From Nitrospirota bacterium (lineage in GTDB: Bacteria > Nitrospirota > Nitrospiria > Nitrospirales > Nitrospiraceae): a DNA stretch of 64,000 nucleotides. The translations under genes and the position numbers were made by a program. Shown in pieces: positions 17,217-26,838 of this stretch. The first letter of the stretch is position 1, and each line of letters begins with the position of its first letter. The DNA is taken from contig JAUXVD010000021.1 in NCBI GenBank assembly GCA_030684575.1, forward strand, positions 156,633 to 220,632, given 5' to 3'. Under the pieces are notes generated by a model that saw only the letters and a program-made list of their open reading frames with translations, was not told the DNA's origin and searched no databases.

Positions 17217-18272
17217 TCATATCCATCGCTTCTTTCTGAAGGCCACCAGCATGCCCACCCCCACCAGAGCCATGACGCCCAATACGGCTGGATAGCCCCA
17301 CTCCGACCTCAATTCCGGCATATGCTCGAAATTCATGCCGTAGATACTGGCGATAAAACTCAAGGGCATGAAGATGGTCGTGATGACCGTGAGCACACGC
17401 ATCACGGCATTCAACCGATAGCTGACGCTGGAGAGATAGATGTCCAGACTCGCGGAGACCATTTCGCGAAGTGTTTCGATCGTATCGATAATCTGCACGA
17501 CATGGTCATACACGTCCCGTATGAAGACCTTGGTGCCCTGCTCCAGAAACGGGCATTCCGACCGGGAGAGATTATTCATGACATCGCGGAGCGGCCATAC
17601 GGCGCGGCGGAGAAAGAGCAGTTGCCGTTTCAACGCATGGATTTCCCGCAACGTTTCCGGTGTTGGGTCCGTCACGACGATGTGCTGTAAGGACTCGATC
17701 TTCTCACCGACCGCTTCCAGCACCGCAAAATACTGGTCGACGATGGCGTCGATGAGCGCGTAGAGCAAATAGTCCGCCCCCGCCTGCCGGAGCCGCCCCT
17801 TGCCGGCACGGAGCCGTTCCCTGACCGAGTGAAAGACATCGGGTCCGCTTTCCTGGAAGGACAGCACAAAATTTCGGCCCAGCACGAGACTCACTTGCTC
17901 GACCAGCACATCCTGACGATCATTGAGCGACAACATCTTCAGCACCACGAAAAAGTGCTGGTCGTAGTCATCGAATTTCGGCCGTTGATCGGTATTGGCA
18001 ATATCTTCGAGAAGCAAGGAATGGAGCTGAAACTGTTTCCCGAACGATTCCAGGATCTCCATCTTGTGGACGCCCACGACATCCACCCAGGTGACGGACG
18101 CATCGGTCGGCGGCGCAAGCCCGTCGAGCGGCGGGTCTTGGCGTTCGTCACAGCGAGTACCGGCGTAATTGAAGGTCGCAATCGTGACCTTGCCTGTCTT
18201 GTTCTCGCCGATATGGACAAGGGTGCCAGGGGGAAGCCCCGTCTTTCTGGATCGTTTTGTCACTAACTTCAT
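17217..18272 (-). CDS. corA: CorA-family magnesium/cobalt transporter
   Basis: A 351-residue CorA-type channel: a long soluble N-terminal funnel (about 1-285), then two helices near the end. GMN at 312-314 (in IYGMNFEHMPEL) is the selectivity motif at the end of the first helix. Mg2+ or Co2+ uptake is the usual role. ATG 18272 is preceded by GGGAGG. It is single and divergent from the phosphatase gene at 18424. Confidence 0.93.
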   Translation of the reverse strand: MKLVTKRSRKTGLPPGTLVHIGENKTGKVTIATFNYAGTRCDERQDPPLDGLAPPTDASVTWVDVVGVHKMEILESFGKQFQLHSLLLEDIANTDQRPKFDDYDQHFFVVLKMLSLNDRQDVLVEQVSLVLGRNFVLSFQESGPDVFHSVRERLRAGKGRLRQAGADYLLYALIDAIVDQYFAVLEAVGEKIESLQHIVVTDPTPETLREIHALKRQLLFLRRAVWPLRDVMNNLSRSECPFLEQGTKVFIRDVYDHVVQIIDTIETLREMVSASLDIYLSSVSYRLNAVMRVLTVITTIFMPLSFIASIYGMNFEHMPELRSEWGYPAVLGVMALVGVGMLVAFRKKRWI

Positions 18273-18423
18273 CGAGAGAGACCTCCCAAGACCCTCTGCT
18301 TGTACGATGGTTCGCTCTACGGGTCAAGGGGAGGGTCGGACGGGGCTCCGCGGACGGTCTTTCCCCTTTGCCGCTGCCGTGAGAACTGTTACTCTTTCCG
18401 CTCAACGTTACGAGGCCTGGAAC

Positions 18424-19239
18424 ATGGAACAAGAATTAGCCCTATTGGTCGAAGCGGTCCGGAAAGCCGGCGCGAAAGTCCGTGAATTGGTTAAGGATGG
18501 ATTCGAGGTCCAAACGAAGCCGGACCGTTCGCCGGTTACGACGGTAGACCATGAGGTCAACCGCATCCTGCACGAAATGCAACGCCGTGAGTTTCCACAG
18601 GATGGATGGCTCTCGGAAGAATCCCCCGACGATCCGGCACGCCTCACGCATCAACGCGTCTGGATTGTGGACCCCATCGACGGCACCAAAGCGCTGATCA
18701 ATCGGCTGCCGGAGTTTACCATTTCTGCCGCGCTGATCGAACGCGGCATCCCGATCGTCGGCGTGATCTTGAATCCCTCGACCGACGAGCTCTTCACCGC
18801 GGTGCGCGGGGGCGGTCTGTATCTGAACGGCTCACGCGTCACCCTCTCGCCTCCTCGTGATTTCAATGCGGTCATCATGATCAGCGGGAAAGATTTCGGG
18901 ACCGACCGATGGTCGGCACTCGGCGACACGACTCGATGCCGTCCTATCTACTCCATCGCCAATGCCATGGCCTTAGTGGCGGCCGGTCGCGTGCGGGCCG
19001 CGTTTACGGTCGAGCCCATGAACGAATGGGACCTCGCGGCCGGAGTCCTGCTGATTGAAGAGAGCGGCGGCACCGTCAGCGATGCGGCAGGAAATCCTTT
19101 GATGTTCAATCAGCCAAAACCAACCCTTCGTGGCGTCATCGCTGTAACGGCTGCGGCCGATGAGGGTCTGCGCGCCATGCTCCAAACCCAGGCTGACCAG
19201 GCCCGGTCTCAACCTGAGAATAAGCGAACCGCTCCATGA
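18424..19239 (+). CDS. Inositol-monophosphatase-family phosphatase (CysQ-like)
   Basis: A 271-residue metal-dependent phosphatase. The lithium-sensitive phosphatase motifs are present: SEE (64-66), DPIDGT (83-88) and a later WDLAAGVLLIEE. The length and the motif TKALINR after DPIDGT fit 3'(2'),5'-bisphosphate nucleotidase CysQ, which removes PAP from sulfate assimilation, but inositol phosphatase or histidinol phosphatase cannot be excluded. The ATG at 18424 is preceded by GAGG; the open frame upstream to 18169 is not family-like. The stop overlaps the next gene by 4 bases. Confidence 0.85.
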   Translation: MEQELALLVEAVRKAGAKVRELVKDGFEVQTKPDRSPVTTVDHEVNRILHEMQRREFPQDGWLSEESPDDPARLTHQRVWIVDPIDGTKALINRLPEFTISAALIERGIPIVGVILNPSTDELFTAVRGGGLYLNGSRVTLSPPRDFNAVIMISGKDFGTDRWSALGDTTRCRPIYSIANAMALVAAGRVRAAFTVEPMNEWDLAAGVLLIEESGGTVSDAAGNPLMFNQPKPTLRGVIAVTAAADEGLRAMLQTQADQARSQPENKRTAP

Positions 19240-20099
19240 CCATCGCTCTGCTGGGAACCGGACTATTAGGTCGAGCCATCGCCGAACGACTCCAGTCCGT
19301 CGGCCATTCCGTCACGGTCTACAATCGAACCGAAAGCAAAGCGCGCCCTCTCCAGGACTGCGGCATCACCGTGGTCACGAGACCAGAACAGGCCGTCTCC
19401 CAAGCCGACTCTGTCATTCTCATGCTGGCCGATATGGCGGCAATCCGTGCCGTCCTCCTGACACCAGCCTCATTGGCAGCACTCCGCGGCAAAACCGTCA
19501 TCCAGATGGGAACCATTGCGCAGGAAGAAAGCTTGATCGTGCAGGCCGAGGTCGAACAAGCCGGCGGATGGTATTGCGAAGCGCCGGTGCTGGGAAGTCT
19601 TACCGAGGCGAAATCCGGAACGCTCTTCGTGATGGTCGGCGGAACCGAAGATCAGTTTGCCCAATGGCTTCCGCTGTTTCGTGATCTGAGTCGAGAGCCT
19701 CGCTTGGTCGGCCCTGTCGGGCAGGCCGCAACCCTGAAGCTCGCGCTCAATCAGTTGATCGCGGCGGAAATAGCGGCCTTCGCCCTGAGCCTTGGACTCG
19801 TCCAACGGGCCGGTATTCCCGTGGACACCTTCATGGCGATCTTGCGGGAGAGCGCCCTGTTCGCTCCAACCTTCGAGAAGAAACTACCACGACTCCTGTC
19901 GCGGGACTATCAGCACCCAAACTTTTCCACGCGCCATCTCATGAAGGATGTGGAACTCTTCCTGAAGGAAGCCGCTGGTTACGGTTTAATCACGAGTGGT
20001 GCGGAAGGAATCAAGCCGGTGCTGGAGCAGACGATTGCGCTGGGACTAGGCGAAGCCGATTACGCATCGATCTATGAAACGGTCAACCCAAAAACATAG
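19236..20099 (+). CDS. Beta-hydroxyacid dehydrogenase (3-hydroxyisobutyrate dehydrogenase family)
   Basis: A 287-residue NAD(P)-dependent dehydrogenase. GTGLLGRAIAERL at residues 7-19 is the dinucleotide-binding motif; QMGTIAQEES and GSLTEAKSGTLFVMVGG match the substrate site; the catalytic Lys lies in GPVGQAATLKLALNQ. This fits the HIBADH/GLYR1 family. It is coupled by an ATGA overlap to the CysQ-like gene. A metabolic link between the two is not evident. The stop is fused to a remnant palindromic arm. Confidence 0.88.
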   Translation: MTIALLGTGLLGRAIAERLQSVGHSVTVYNRTESKARPLQDCGITVVTRPEQAVSQADSVILMLADMAAIRAVLLTPASLAALRGKTVIQMGTIAQEESLIVQAEVEQAGGWYCEAPVLGSLTEAKSGTLFVMVGGTEDQFAQWLPLFRDLSREPRLVGPVGQAATLKLALNQLIAAEIAAFALSLGLVQRAGIPVDTFMAILRESALFAPTFEKKLPRLLSRDYQHPNFSTRHLMKDVELFLKEAAGYGLITSGAEGIKPVLEQTIALGLGEADYASIYETVNPKT

Positions 20100-20130
20100 C
20101 AGGAGGCTGAAGCAGTCCGCCTACGGCCTT
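20098..20130. repeat. Remnant arm of the nested-palindrome element
   Basis: TAGCAGGAGGCTGAAGCAG at the dehydrogenase stop matches one outer arm of the better copies. The rest is not preserved. Similar short remnants lie at 9922-9945 and 22551-22567. Confidence 0.4.
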
Positions 20131-20166
20131 CCTCTTACTGGTGAGGTGAGGAGTCTCGATGTTTTC

Positions 20167-20637
20167 TTACGGTGCCGGTGGCGTATCGCTCAGGCTTGCC
20201 TGCGAGTCCTTTTTGGTGAGATGGAACGTCCCGCCCTTTTGAGTCGGCGCACGATCTGTGCCGATTCGGCTATACCACCAGTTGCCCTCGCCTTCTGAAA
20301 AATCAGGCGAAAACTCCACGGTAAATCCACCATCCCGGTCATTCTCCTTCTGAAACCACATGCCATGCCAGGTATGACCGACGAGCGTCAGGGTCTCGAA
20401 TCGCCCATCCTTCCAGTCATAGCGACCATTGCCCTGCTCATCCAATATCAACCGGACAATCGCTCCGTCGACATATTCCCATTCACCGGCAAGGACCTGG
20501 CGGTCTTCGGACTGATCGGACGTCGATGGAGAAAGAAAATCCGACACAACAGCCCGATGCACCATCGGCTTGTCACATCCAGACGCGAGTAATGTGCAGG
20601 CGAGCAAGAGAGGGGCTGCGATGTATCGCGAAAGCAT
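20167..20637 (-). CDS. Hypothetical lipoprotein
   Basis: A 156-residue protein with a lipobox (LLASGC, Cys21). Beyond it lie two beta-rich segments with many aromatic residues (GEWEYVDGAIV, and GMWFQKENDRDG), suggesting a small lipocalin- or OB-like barrel, and a Pro-rich tail. I do not recognise a family. It lies between the remnant repeat and the aminotransferase gene, on the same strand as the latter. Confidence 0.7.
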   Translation of the reverse strand: MLSRYIAAPLLLACTLLASGCDKPMVHRAVVSDFLSPSTSDQSEDRQVLAGEWEYVDGAIVRLILDEQGNGRYDWKDGRFETLTLVGHTWHGMWFQKENDRDGGFTVEFSPDFSEGEGNWWYSRIGTDRAPTQKGGTFHLTKKDSQASLSDTPPAP

Positions 20638-20742
20638 ATGGTCCTTTCAATGAATGAGGCCTGTTCCTACTTACCACTTGAGGACGAGACAGACAAGCCG
20701 TCAGGCAAAATGGGTGCGCAGGAACAATCCTGAAGGCTGTTC

Positions 20743-21903
20743 CTATCCGAGTTGCGCGAGCCGCCTGCACGCGTCATCAATATCGGCATCGATTTTTGCA
20801 TAGCTGAATCGAATAAACCGACTCCCTTCAGTTCCTGAAAAGAAGGCTTCTCCTGGCACACCAGCCAGGCCGATCCTGTCCAACAGATGCATCGCCCGGT
20901 CCTTACCGGTGTTACCTGGCAGACGAGACGCATCGGCCAACACATAGTACGCGCCCTGCGGAATTGAGGGCGTCAGACCGGCCTTGGCCAAGGCTTGGCA
21001 GAAACGATCTCGTTTTCGTTGATAGTCGCGTGCCTGATCGCGATAGAACGAGTCAGGAAGTTCCTGGATGCCGACCGCAACTCCCGCCTGCAACGGTGTC
21101 GGGGCGCAGACGTATAACAAATCGTTCATGGCTCCGATGGCCTGAGCCCATCGCGCTGCCGCGACGCTGTACCCAATGCGCCAGCCGGTGATGCTGAACG
21201 TTTTGGAGTATCCGCCAATGGTAATCGTCCGGTCGGCCATGCCCGGTAATGTGGCAAGGCTCACATGGGCACGATCGTCATACAAAAAGTACTCGTAGAT
21301 TTCGTCGGTGAACACGAACAGGTCGTGCTGTTGAACAATCGCGGCAATGTTCTCCATTTCTTGCCGGCTGAACACTTTGCCGGAAGGATTGCCGGGCGAG
21401 TTCACGATGATCGCTTTGGTGCGGGGCGTGATCGCACGCTCGACCTCAGCTACGGAAAACGTCCAGTCGGGCGCTTGCATCTTGACCAGCACTGGAACGG
21501 CCTCAACCGCCAGCAACGCACTGATATGATACTGATAGTAGGGTTCGAACAGGACGACTTCGTCGCCTGGGTTGAGCAACGCCAAGCAGGCAGAATGAAA
21601 CGCCCCTGTGGCTCCCGCGCTGACCGTAATGTCCGTTTCCGGATCGGCTACGATGCCGTTGTACTGCGCCAGCTTCCTGGCGAGCGCCTGTCGCAATTCG
21701 GGCAAACCGTCGAATCGCGAATACACATTCTTCCCTCGTTCCAGGGCCTGCGCTGCAGCTCGAATCACCACCGGTGGAGCCGGCGTGTCGCAGACTCCCT
21801 GTGCCATATTCAGACCTTTTGCCTGCACGCAGGCTTGGGTCATCGCTCGAATTTCTGAATGGGCTAATATTGCCATCCGCTGGTTGATCTGCCGTCTCAT
21901 CAT
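20743..21903 (-). CDS. Class I/II PLP-dependent aminotransferase
   Basis: A 386-residue fold-type I enzyme. The PLP-binding Lys is K234 in GGYSKTFSITGWRIGY; NSPGNPSG (about 168-175) and FVFTDEIYE (about 196-204) are the other cofactor contacts. Aspartate, methionine or aromatic aminotransferase activity is possible. GAGGAG stands seven bases before ATG 21903. There is no operon partner that would reveal the substrate. Confidence 0.88.
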   Translation of the reverse strand: MMRRQINQRMAILAHSEIRAMTQACVQAKGLNMAQGVCDTPAPPVVIRAAAQALERGKNVYSRFDGLPELRQALARKLAQYNGIVADPETDITVSAGATGAFHSACLALLNPGDEVVLFEPYYQYHISALLAVEAVPVLVKMQAPDWTFSVAEVERAITPRTKAIIVNSPGNPSGKVFSRQEMENIAAIVQQHDLFVFTDEIYEYFLYDDRAHVSLATLPGMADRTITIGGYSKTFSITGWRIGYSVAAARWAQAIGAMNDLLYVCAPTPLQAGVAVGIQELPDSFYRDQARDYQRKRDRFCQALAKAGLTPSIPQGAYYVLADASRLPGNTGKDRAMHLLDRIGLAGVPGEAFFSGTEGSRFIRFSYAKIDADIDDACRRLAQLG

Positions 21904-22182
21904 GGCATTGCTCCTCGTTCAAAGAATCTCACTTGTCGCAGAGCGGTTCCAGGCAGGTCAAGCGCCTTTTCTTTGCAGCAGGCAAAATAGCCGAGACGGG
22001 GATACGACCGAAAATCGAATGTATCGGGTACTCATGGCAGCAATGGGATATCCTACGTTCATGGTGCGGCCCCCCTTCCGAGTTACTCCACTTGAGGAAT
22101 GCAGGTCGACAACGAATCCGGTAGAGTTGTTTCATCGTCGAAGCAACAAAGTTACCACTGATCGAAAGAAAGGAGGTGTTCC

Positions 22183-22551
22183 GTGGCCACGCAAGACCCC
22201 AGATCTGGACGAGCGGTACTCTCCGATCACGAAGCCGCAATGGCGGAACGCCGAGGCCGCCGTCTTAACCTGAGTTGCCGCCTGTTCTTTTTCGGAGAAG
22301 ATGACTTTGAAGGGGAAGCGACGATCCTCGATCTCTCCACCGGAGGCTGCCAGGCGACCTCACTGACCGAAGTGCAGGTTGGCACGACGCTCCGCCTGTC
22401 CCTCTTCCTGCAAGATCAGGAATGGCCTGTGCGCATCGATGAAGCCCTGGTCCGGTGGGTAAAGGGGACGGCCTTCGGTCTCGAATTTACAGAAATCCGA
22501 TCGGCCCAACGAGAGCGCATCCGTGCCTTGATCATGAAAGCCAAGCTCTAA
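22183..22551 (+). CDS. Single-domain PilZ protein
   Basis: A 122-residue protein that is mostly one PilZ domain: RRGRRLNLSCRL and LDLSTGG are both c-di-GMP contact motifs. It begins at a GTG (22183) after a strong AAAGGAGG. It resembles YcgR-type receptor halves without the N-terminal YcgR domain. The upstream 279 bases (21904-22182) hold no gene. The stop is followed by a repeat remnant. Confidence 0.85.
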   Translation: MATQDPRSGRAVLSDHEAAMAERRGRRLNLSCRLFFFGEDDFEGEATILDLSTGGCQATSLTEVQVGTTLRLSLFLQDQEWPVRIDEALVRWVKGTAFGLEFTEIRSAQRERIRALIMKAKL

Positions 22552-22745
22552 CAGGCCGCTAGCCCAGGGCATCTATCTGCAGTAACGACCCCCTCTTTCC
22601 TCGCCGTAATCAGGACGCCTCCCCCTTACCTTATCGCTCTTCGTCACAACCTCATCATTGCGCACAAGATCCGTGACTCCTGAATCGCCGGTCACGCAGA
22701 ACGACCAATGAGAAAATGCACGTTCGACCGGGTTCGAGTTCTCCC

Positions 22746-23306
22746 TTATTTCTTTTCATTCTTGGGAGGAGGCGACGGGTGAGACCGGAACATCTCGTAG
22801 TAACGCAGCACCTTCCTCACATAGGTACGGGTTTCTCGAATGCGAGGAATTTTGCGTTCTTTCACGCGATGAACCCCGGCGTTATAGGCCGCCAAGGCCA
22901 GTGGAAGATCGCCCTGGTAGAGATTCAGCAGATGCCGCAATTGTTTCGCGCCTCCGCGGATGTTCTGCAACGAGTCATAACGATCGCTCACACGTAACGT
23001 GACTGCGGTGTCCGGAGTCAGCTGCATCAAACCGACCGCGCCTTTGCGAGACACGGCATGCTGATTAAAATCGGATTCGGTCTTGATCACCGCGCGCAGC
23101 AGAGCCGGATCGAGACGATATTTCTTGGCGTACCATGCGATAGCCCGGCTGATTTCTTGCTTTGAATATCGCTGGTGGGCGCTGTCGTAGTCCGGTCGCG
23201 TCGGGGCGGGAACCGCAACGATCAGCAGACACAGCAGCGTCAGCGTGCAGAAGGCACGTAGCAGGTGTGAACAGAGCCGTCCGCTCCTGGTTCGAGTGAT
23301 CGCCAT
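22746..23306 (-). CDS. Lytic transglycosylase (SLT domain)
   Basis: A protein of about 186 residues: a signal anchor near the start, then an SLT/lysozyme-like domain with the catalytic Glu in KTESDFNQHAVSRKGAVGLM and the downstream YNAGVHRVKE. It cleaves peptidoglycan with formation of 1,6-anhydro ends. Starts at 23372 and 23345 are also possible; I chose ATG 23306 because it gives the best signal peptide. The final Lys-rich tail may help bind the wall. Confidence 0.82.
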   Translation of the reverse strand: MAITRTRSGRLCSHLLRAFCTLTLLCLLIVAVPAPTRPDYDSAHQRYSKQEISRAIAWYAKKYRLDPALLRAVIKTESDFNQHAVSRKGAVGLMQLTPDTAVTLRVSDRYDSLQNIRGGAKQLRHLLNLYQGDLPLALAAYNAGVHRVKERKIPRIRETRTYVRKVLRYYEMFRSHPSPPPKNEKK

Positions 23307-23562
23307 AGCGTGGAATGATATTCCTATGCACAAAATAGCCTTCATCACGGTCAGGAAGGTCTCAAGATCCATGCCTCAGCCGCCCTTCACTAACCTATGG
23401 ATCGCACAGGGGAATCGATGGCTATGCCGCCATACGCACGATGCCGTGAAGTGCACAGAATGGACGTTTGAGAACTGTTGGCTCAGCCCCAAGTTGGCAC
23501 AGTTCTTCAACAGAGAAGATTACTTGGGAAATTGTGTCGGGAGAATCAGAAAGAATTACGAG

Positions 23563-23706
23563 GGATGCTCAAAAAGTTCGTCTGGCAAGGCTGCAGCGAG
23601 TGAGCGACTGAACAATGCGCGGAGACGTGACTATCGCTTTTCGTTCACTGTTCATCACTCATCGTTTAGCGGTTCCTGCCCAGTGGCCTGTTTCAGCGCC
23701 CAGCTA
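23563..23706. repeat. Nested-palindrome element, disrupted (copy E)
   Basis: GATGCTCAAAAAG and GGCAAGGCTGCAGCGAGTGA form one side; CCTGTTTCAGCGCCCAGCTAG forms the other and contains the CTA of the next gene's stop (23704-23706). The middle (about 23625-23690) has extra Ser-like repeats of TTCACTGTTCATCACTC. It fills much of the 331-base gap 23373-23703, in which I see no gene. Confidence 0.55.
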
Positions 23707-24222
23707 GAGGAGCTCGCCGATCAGCCTTACCGCCTCTTCCGGCGAGGCAGCGGCATGAACGAGATCGGGCGAGAGACTCTTGAACAGGCTCACGCCAGCC
23801 TTATCTGCACCTAACAGAATCACTATCTTCTTAGCCTTCAGCGCCAATGCCACTTCCGAAACCGTACCAGTCCCACCGAGTCCGCAGGCCACAATGATGT
23901 CGCTGGACATCACATTCACGTTGTTGCGCGCCTGGCCCAGATCCGTGACAATGGCCACGTCCACATATCGGGACACCGACGCCTTGTCGTCCGGAAGAAT
24001 TCCGATCGTCAAACTGCCGGGCACCGACTTGGCGCCCTCGCTCGCCGCGTCCATCACGCCGCTTGCGCGCCCCCCGGTCAGCACGACCCATCCTTGACGG
24101 GCAATCAGCTCACCCAAACTTTTCGCATCGGCTAGCGCTCTGGAACCGGCCTTGGCCGGACCCATCACACCGACCACTGGCTTTCTCGTCGATCGTCGAA
24201 TCGGACGTTTCACGAACCGCAC
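23704..24222 (-). CDS. Rossmann-like SLOG family protein (TIGR00725-type)
   Basis: A 172-residue protein with the SLOG/LOG fold: VVGVMGPAKAG, GGRASGVMDAASEGA (the phosphate-binding GGxxxGxM region) and MSSDIIVACGLGGTGTVSEV. Relatives include TIGR00725 proteins and lysine decarboxylase-like LOG, which cleave nucleotide 5'-monophosphates. The exact substrate is unknown. The frame starts at a GTG at 24222. The stop is fused to the palindromic repeat. Confidence 0.75.
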   Translation of the reverse strand: MRFVKRPIRRSTRKPVVGVMGPAKAGSRALADAKSLGELIARQGWVVLTGGRASGVMDAASEGAKSVPGSLTIGILPDDKASVSRYVDVAIVTDLGQARNNVNVMSSDIIVACGLGGTGTVSEVALALKAKKIVILLGADKAGVSLFKSLSPDLVHAAASPEEAVRLIGELL

Positions 24223-24358
24223 CTCACGGGTAATGGTACTGGCACAGGTTGCCGAAATGAAAAATATACACCGGTGGGGCAGGATTTGTCGCGCGACACT
24301 CGTGAAGGGTCAGGACGATACGATGAACCGGACGTGAAGCTCTGTACCTCGACTCACG

Positions 24359-24979
24359 TTATGGTTTCCCCCACAATTCCTCGAGCCGCTGGGCACGACC
24401 ACAACTGTATTTATAGAATTTGTAGCGAACGGGGTTTTTCTTGTAGAAGTCCTGATGGTATTCCTCGGCGGCATAAAATGGAGCGGCAGGCACGATTTGC
24501 GTGACGATCGCTTCTTTGAACCGTTTCGATTGCTCGATGGCTTGTTTGGAGTTGTCTGCCACGCGCTTTTCTTCGTCGGTCTGATAGAAAATAATCGCAC
24601 GATATTGTGAGCCATGGTCACAGAACTGCGCGTTCGCGGCGAAAGGGTCGACGTTGCGCCAGAATGCCTCCAGCAGCTTCTGATAGCTCACCTTCGCCGG
24701 GTCATAGAGCACCTCGACCGATTCCGCATGTCCCGTTCGTCCAGCGGACACGTCTTCATAACTCGGATTGGCGACGGTCCCTCCCATATATCCAGACGCC
24801 GCAGAGAGCACGCCATCAACCTTTTCAAAGGCTTCTTCCATGCACCAGAAACAGCCGCCGGCAAAGTAGGCCTTGCCAAGTGGCGCATCCGCTACGGCCT
24901 GGCCTGTCGGCTGCAGGGTCCAGGCTCCGATGAAAAGAATGACGACAGTCAGAAACGATACCGCAGTATGTTTGTTCAT
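24359..24979 (-). CDS. msrA: Peptide-methionine (S)-S-oxide reductase, exported
   Basis: A 206-residue MsrA. The N-terminal 30 residues are a signal peptide, so it repairs methionine sulfoxide outside the cytoplasm. The catalytic Cys is Cys43 in GGCFWCMEEAF, with the CxxC partner Cys46; GYMGG, YEDVSAGRTGHAE and the FYAAEEYHQDFYKKNP stretch are conserved. GGAGGA precedes ATG 24979. It follows the TPR gene on the same strand after 154 bases that contain a long inverted repeat. Confidence 0.95.
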   Translation of the reverse strand: MNKHTAVSFLTVVILFIGAWTLQPTGQAVADAPLGKAYFAGGCFWCMEEAFEKVDGVLSAASGYMGGTVANPSYEDVSAGRTGHAESVEVLYDPAKVSYQKLLEAFWRNVDPFAANAQFCDHGSQYRAIIFYQTDEEKRVADNSKQAIEQSKRFKEAIVTQIVPAAPFYAAEEYHQDFYKKNPVRYKFYKYSCGRAQRLEELWGKP

Positions 24980-25045
24980 AAGACAGTCCTCCCTACAGAG
25001 TCAGTCGACTAGCTGTATGAATCCTTACACCCTCGTGCGAGTCTC

Positions 25046-25126
25046 GCGAGACAAGCGGGACAGATGACGGTTTGAGGTTTTCTGAACTTCGGATCGCGCC
25101 AATCGCTCACTTCTTGCTTGTCTCGC
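25046..25126. repeat. Long-loop inverted repeat between the TPR gene and msrA
   Basis: GCGAGACAAGC (25046-25056) and GCTTGTCTCGC (25116-25126) are exact complements separated by 59 bases. The first arm also overlaps a 12-base palindrome GTCTCGCGAGAC (25041-25052). It could be a weak terminator or processing signal, or chance. Confidence 0.35.
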
Positions 25127-25133
25127 TGACCCT

Positions 25134-26771
25134 TCACATCCGAGATGCAGCCGGCATAAAGTCGGCATGGGCCCAAGCCTTCTTGAAGCGTTCTTCCGTC
25201 TCAGCCGCCTGATCGCCTTTATGTTGGGCCTTGAGGCTCTGGATCAATCCGATCAGCGCCCACCCGTTGTCCGGATGTCGCAGAAGATCTGCACGATACA
25301 CCGCTTCGGCTTCGGCCGGGCGGGCGGCGCGCAACAATACCGTTCCAAGATAATGCCGCACGGGCAATGGCCAAATCGACGGCTCCGAGTAGGGAAGCGC
25401 CTCCTCCATTTTGATGGCATCTTCGAACAGCCGGATCGCGTCCCCATAATGTTGGCGGTGCGCCGCAAGCTCACCCGCTAGCACTCGTTCGGCAATCTTG
25501 AGCAGCGTCTGCTCGGTCCTGCCTTCTACCGTGCGATCCCGACGCATCTGCTTCGTGAGACCGGCGAGCGCAACATGTGTGCCCTCAGCCCCGGGGATCC
25601 TGCCGGTCGCGACATGGGCGAGCCCTCTTCCCAGCCGCCACATCCCTTCCATCAATCGTAATCCCTTGGGTGGCGGAGGTTCCCTGAGCAACTCCTCCCA
25701 CCGGCCGAACCGGATCATCGAGAAGATCGGTGTGGGAAGGTAGAGCTCCTTCCACCGGTCTTTGCGCGCTTCCTCCGCTGTGATCGTAGCCGTCAATTCT
25801 CTGGCAATTTTCATGGCTTCGGCATTCCGCCCCTCCATGGCCAAGGAAGCCCAGAGAAAATGGAGATTGTGGGTGTAATACCCGTCCGCATAGTCGCCGC
25901 TCAGATGCTGGCTCGCCAAGTACTGTTGATCGATGTGGGCGGCCTGCCGATTCTGTTCCGCTGCTTCGTGATATTTCCCAACCCGCATGTAAATATGGGC
26001 GGGCATATGCACGAGATGGCCGGCTCCAGGCATCAGACCGGGCAGCCGCTCCGCACAAGGCAAGGCTCGTTCCGGTTGCAACGAGGCCTCAACCGCATGC
26101 AGGTAATAGTGACAGGCCCCCGGATGCTCGGGGTTCCGTGCAAGTACGGACTCGAGTGTCGAGACGATCTCGTCGGTGTCAGGCTGCGGTCGCCCATCCT
26201 GCTTCCACAAGTCCCAGGGCCGCAAATCCATCAAGGCTTCGGCGAACAACGTCGCCGCATCGGCATCTTCGGGGAATCGCAGCGACATCGATCGCATCGC
26301 CTTCGCATAGGCTTCGTCGAGGCCCTTGCGCTTGATCCCTTTTCGTCCGACATACCGCGTGACCAAGGCCTCGATGTAGGCCCGCTCCCCTGGAGTGGCG
26401 CGATCCGCCAGCCGTTGAGCCTTCTGGACCATCTCGATAGCCCAATGTTCGTCCTTCTTCTCCATCGCACCATTGATGTTGGGCCCGAGCGCCAGCGCGA
26501 TGCCCCAATAGGCCATGGCCGCCTGCGGATCGAGCCGGGCCGCGGCTTCAAACGACCGGATCGCCTCTTCATGGTTGAAGGCATAGACGAGCCGGAGCCC
26601 CTGATCGAAATACCGCTGGGCCTGTTCCGAGGTGGTGGTGATGGGATGGTGGAGGGAACCCAGATTGTCGAAGAGCGGCACCGCGGCGGTCTGACCGGCA
26701 AGAACCGATTCCACTGGCACACAGAGCGCCAACCACAACGTCATTCCGACCATCACGCGTGTCGCCACCAT
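25134..26771 (-). CDS. Exported TPR-repeat protein
   Basis: A 545-residue protein with a signal peptide (about 1-24) and scattered TPR units: YFDQGLRLVYAFNHEEAIRS, ARLDPQAAMAYWGIALALGP, and later motifs to about residue 530. Between them lie ACHYYLHAVE and AHIYMRVGKYHEAA. Such long TPR proteins are widespread in bacteria with unknown partners. GGGGAGG precedes ATG 26771; the open frame to 26816 lacks it. It follows a small lipoprotein gene, 67 bases upstream on the same strand. Confidence 0.8.
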   Translation of the reverse strand: MVATRVMVGMTLWLALCVPVESVLAGQTAAVPLFDNLGSLHHPITTTSEQAQRYFDQGLRLVYAFNHEEAIRSFEAAARLDPQAAMAYWGIALALGPNINGAMEKKDEHWAIEMVQKAQRLADRATPGERAYIEALVTRYVGRKGIKRKGLDEAYAKAMRSMSLRFPEDADAATLFAEALMDLRPWDLWKQDGRPQPDTDEIVSTLESVLARNPEHPGACHYYLHAVEASLQPERALPCAERLPGLMPGAGHLVHMPAHIYMRVGKYHEAAEQNRQAAHIDQQYLASQHLSGDYADGYYTHNLHFLWASLAMEGRNAEAMKIARELTATITAEEARKDRWKELYLPTPIFSMIRFGRWEELLREPPPPKGLRLMEGMWRLGRGLAHVATGRIPGAEGTHVALAGLTKQMRRDRTVEGRTEQTLLKIAERVLAGELAAHRQHYGDAIRLFEDAIKMEEALPYSEPSIWPLPVRHYLGTVLLRAARPAEAEAVYRADLLRHPDNGWALIGLIQSLKAQHKGDQAAETEERFKKAWAHADFMPAASRM

Positions 26772-26838
26772 CCGACCTCCCCATAAACACCTGATCGCCC
26801 GTTGCTCAATCCACATCCCCTATCGACTTGGTCTCCTG

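Noticed and set aside
23245-23814. 189-codon plus-strand frame through a gap and two genes
   Set aside because: It runs across a repeat and two opposite-strand genes, with no ribosome site.
25860-26786. 308-codon plus-strand frame over the TPR gene
   Set aside because: Antisense shadow, composition without domain features.
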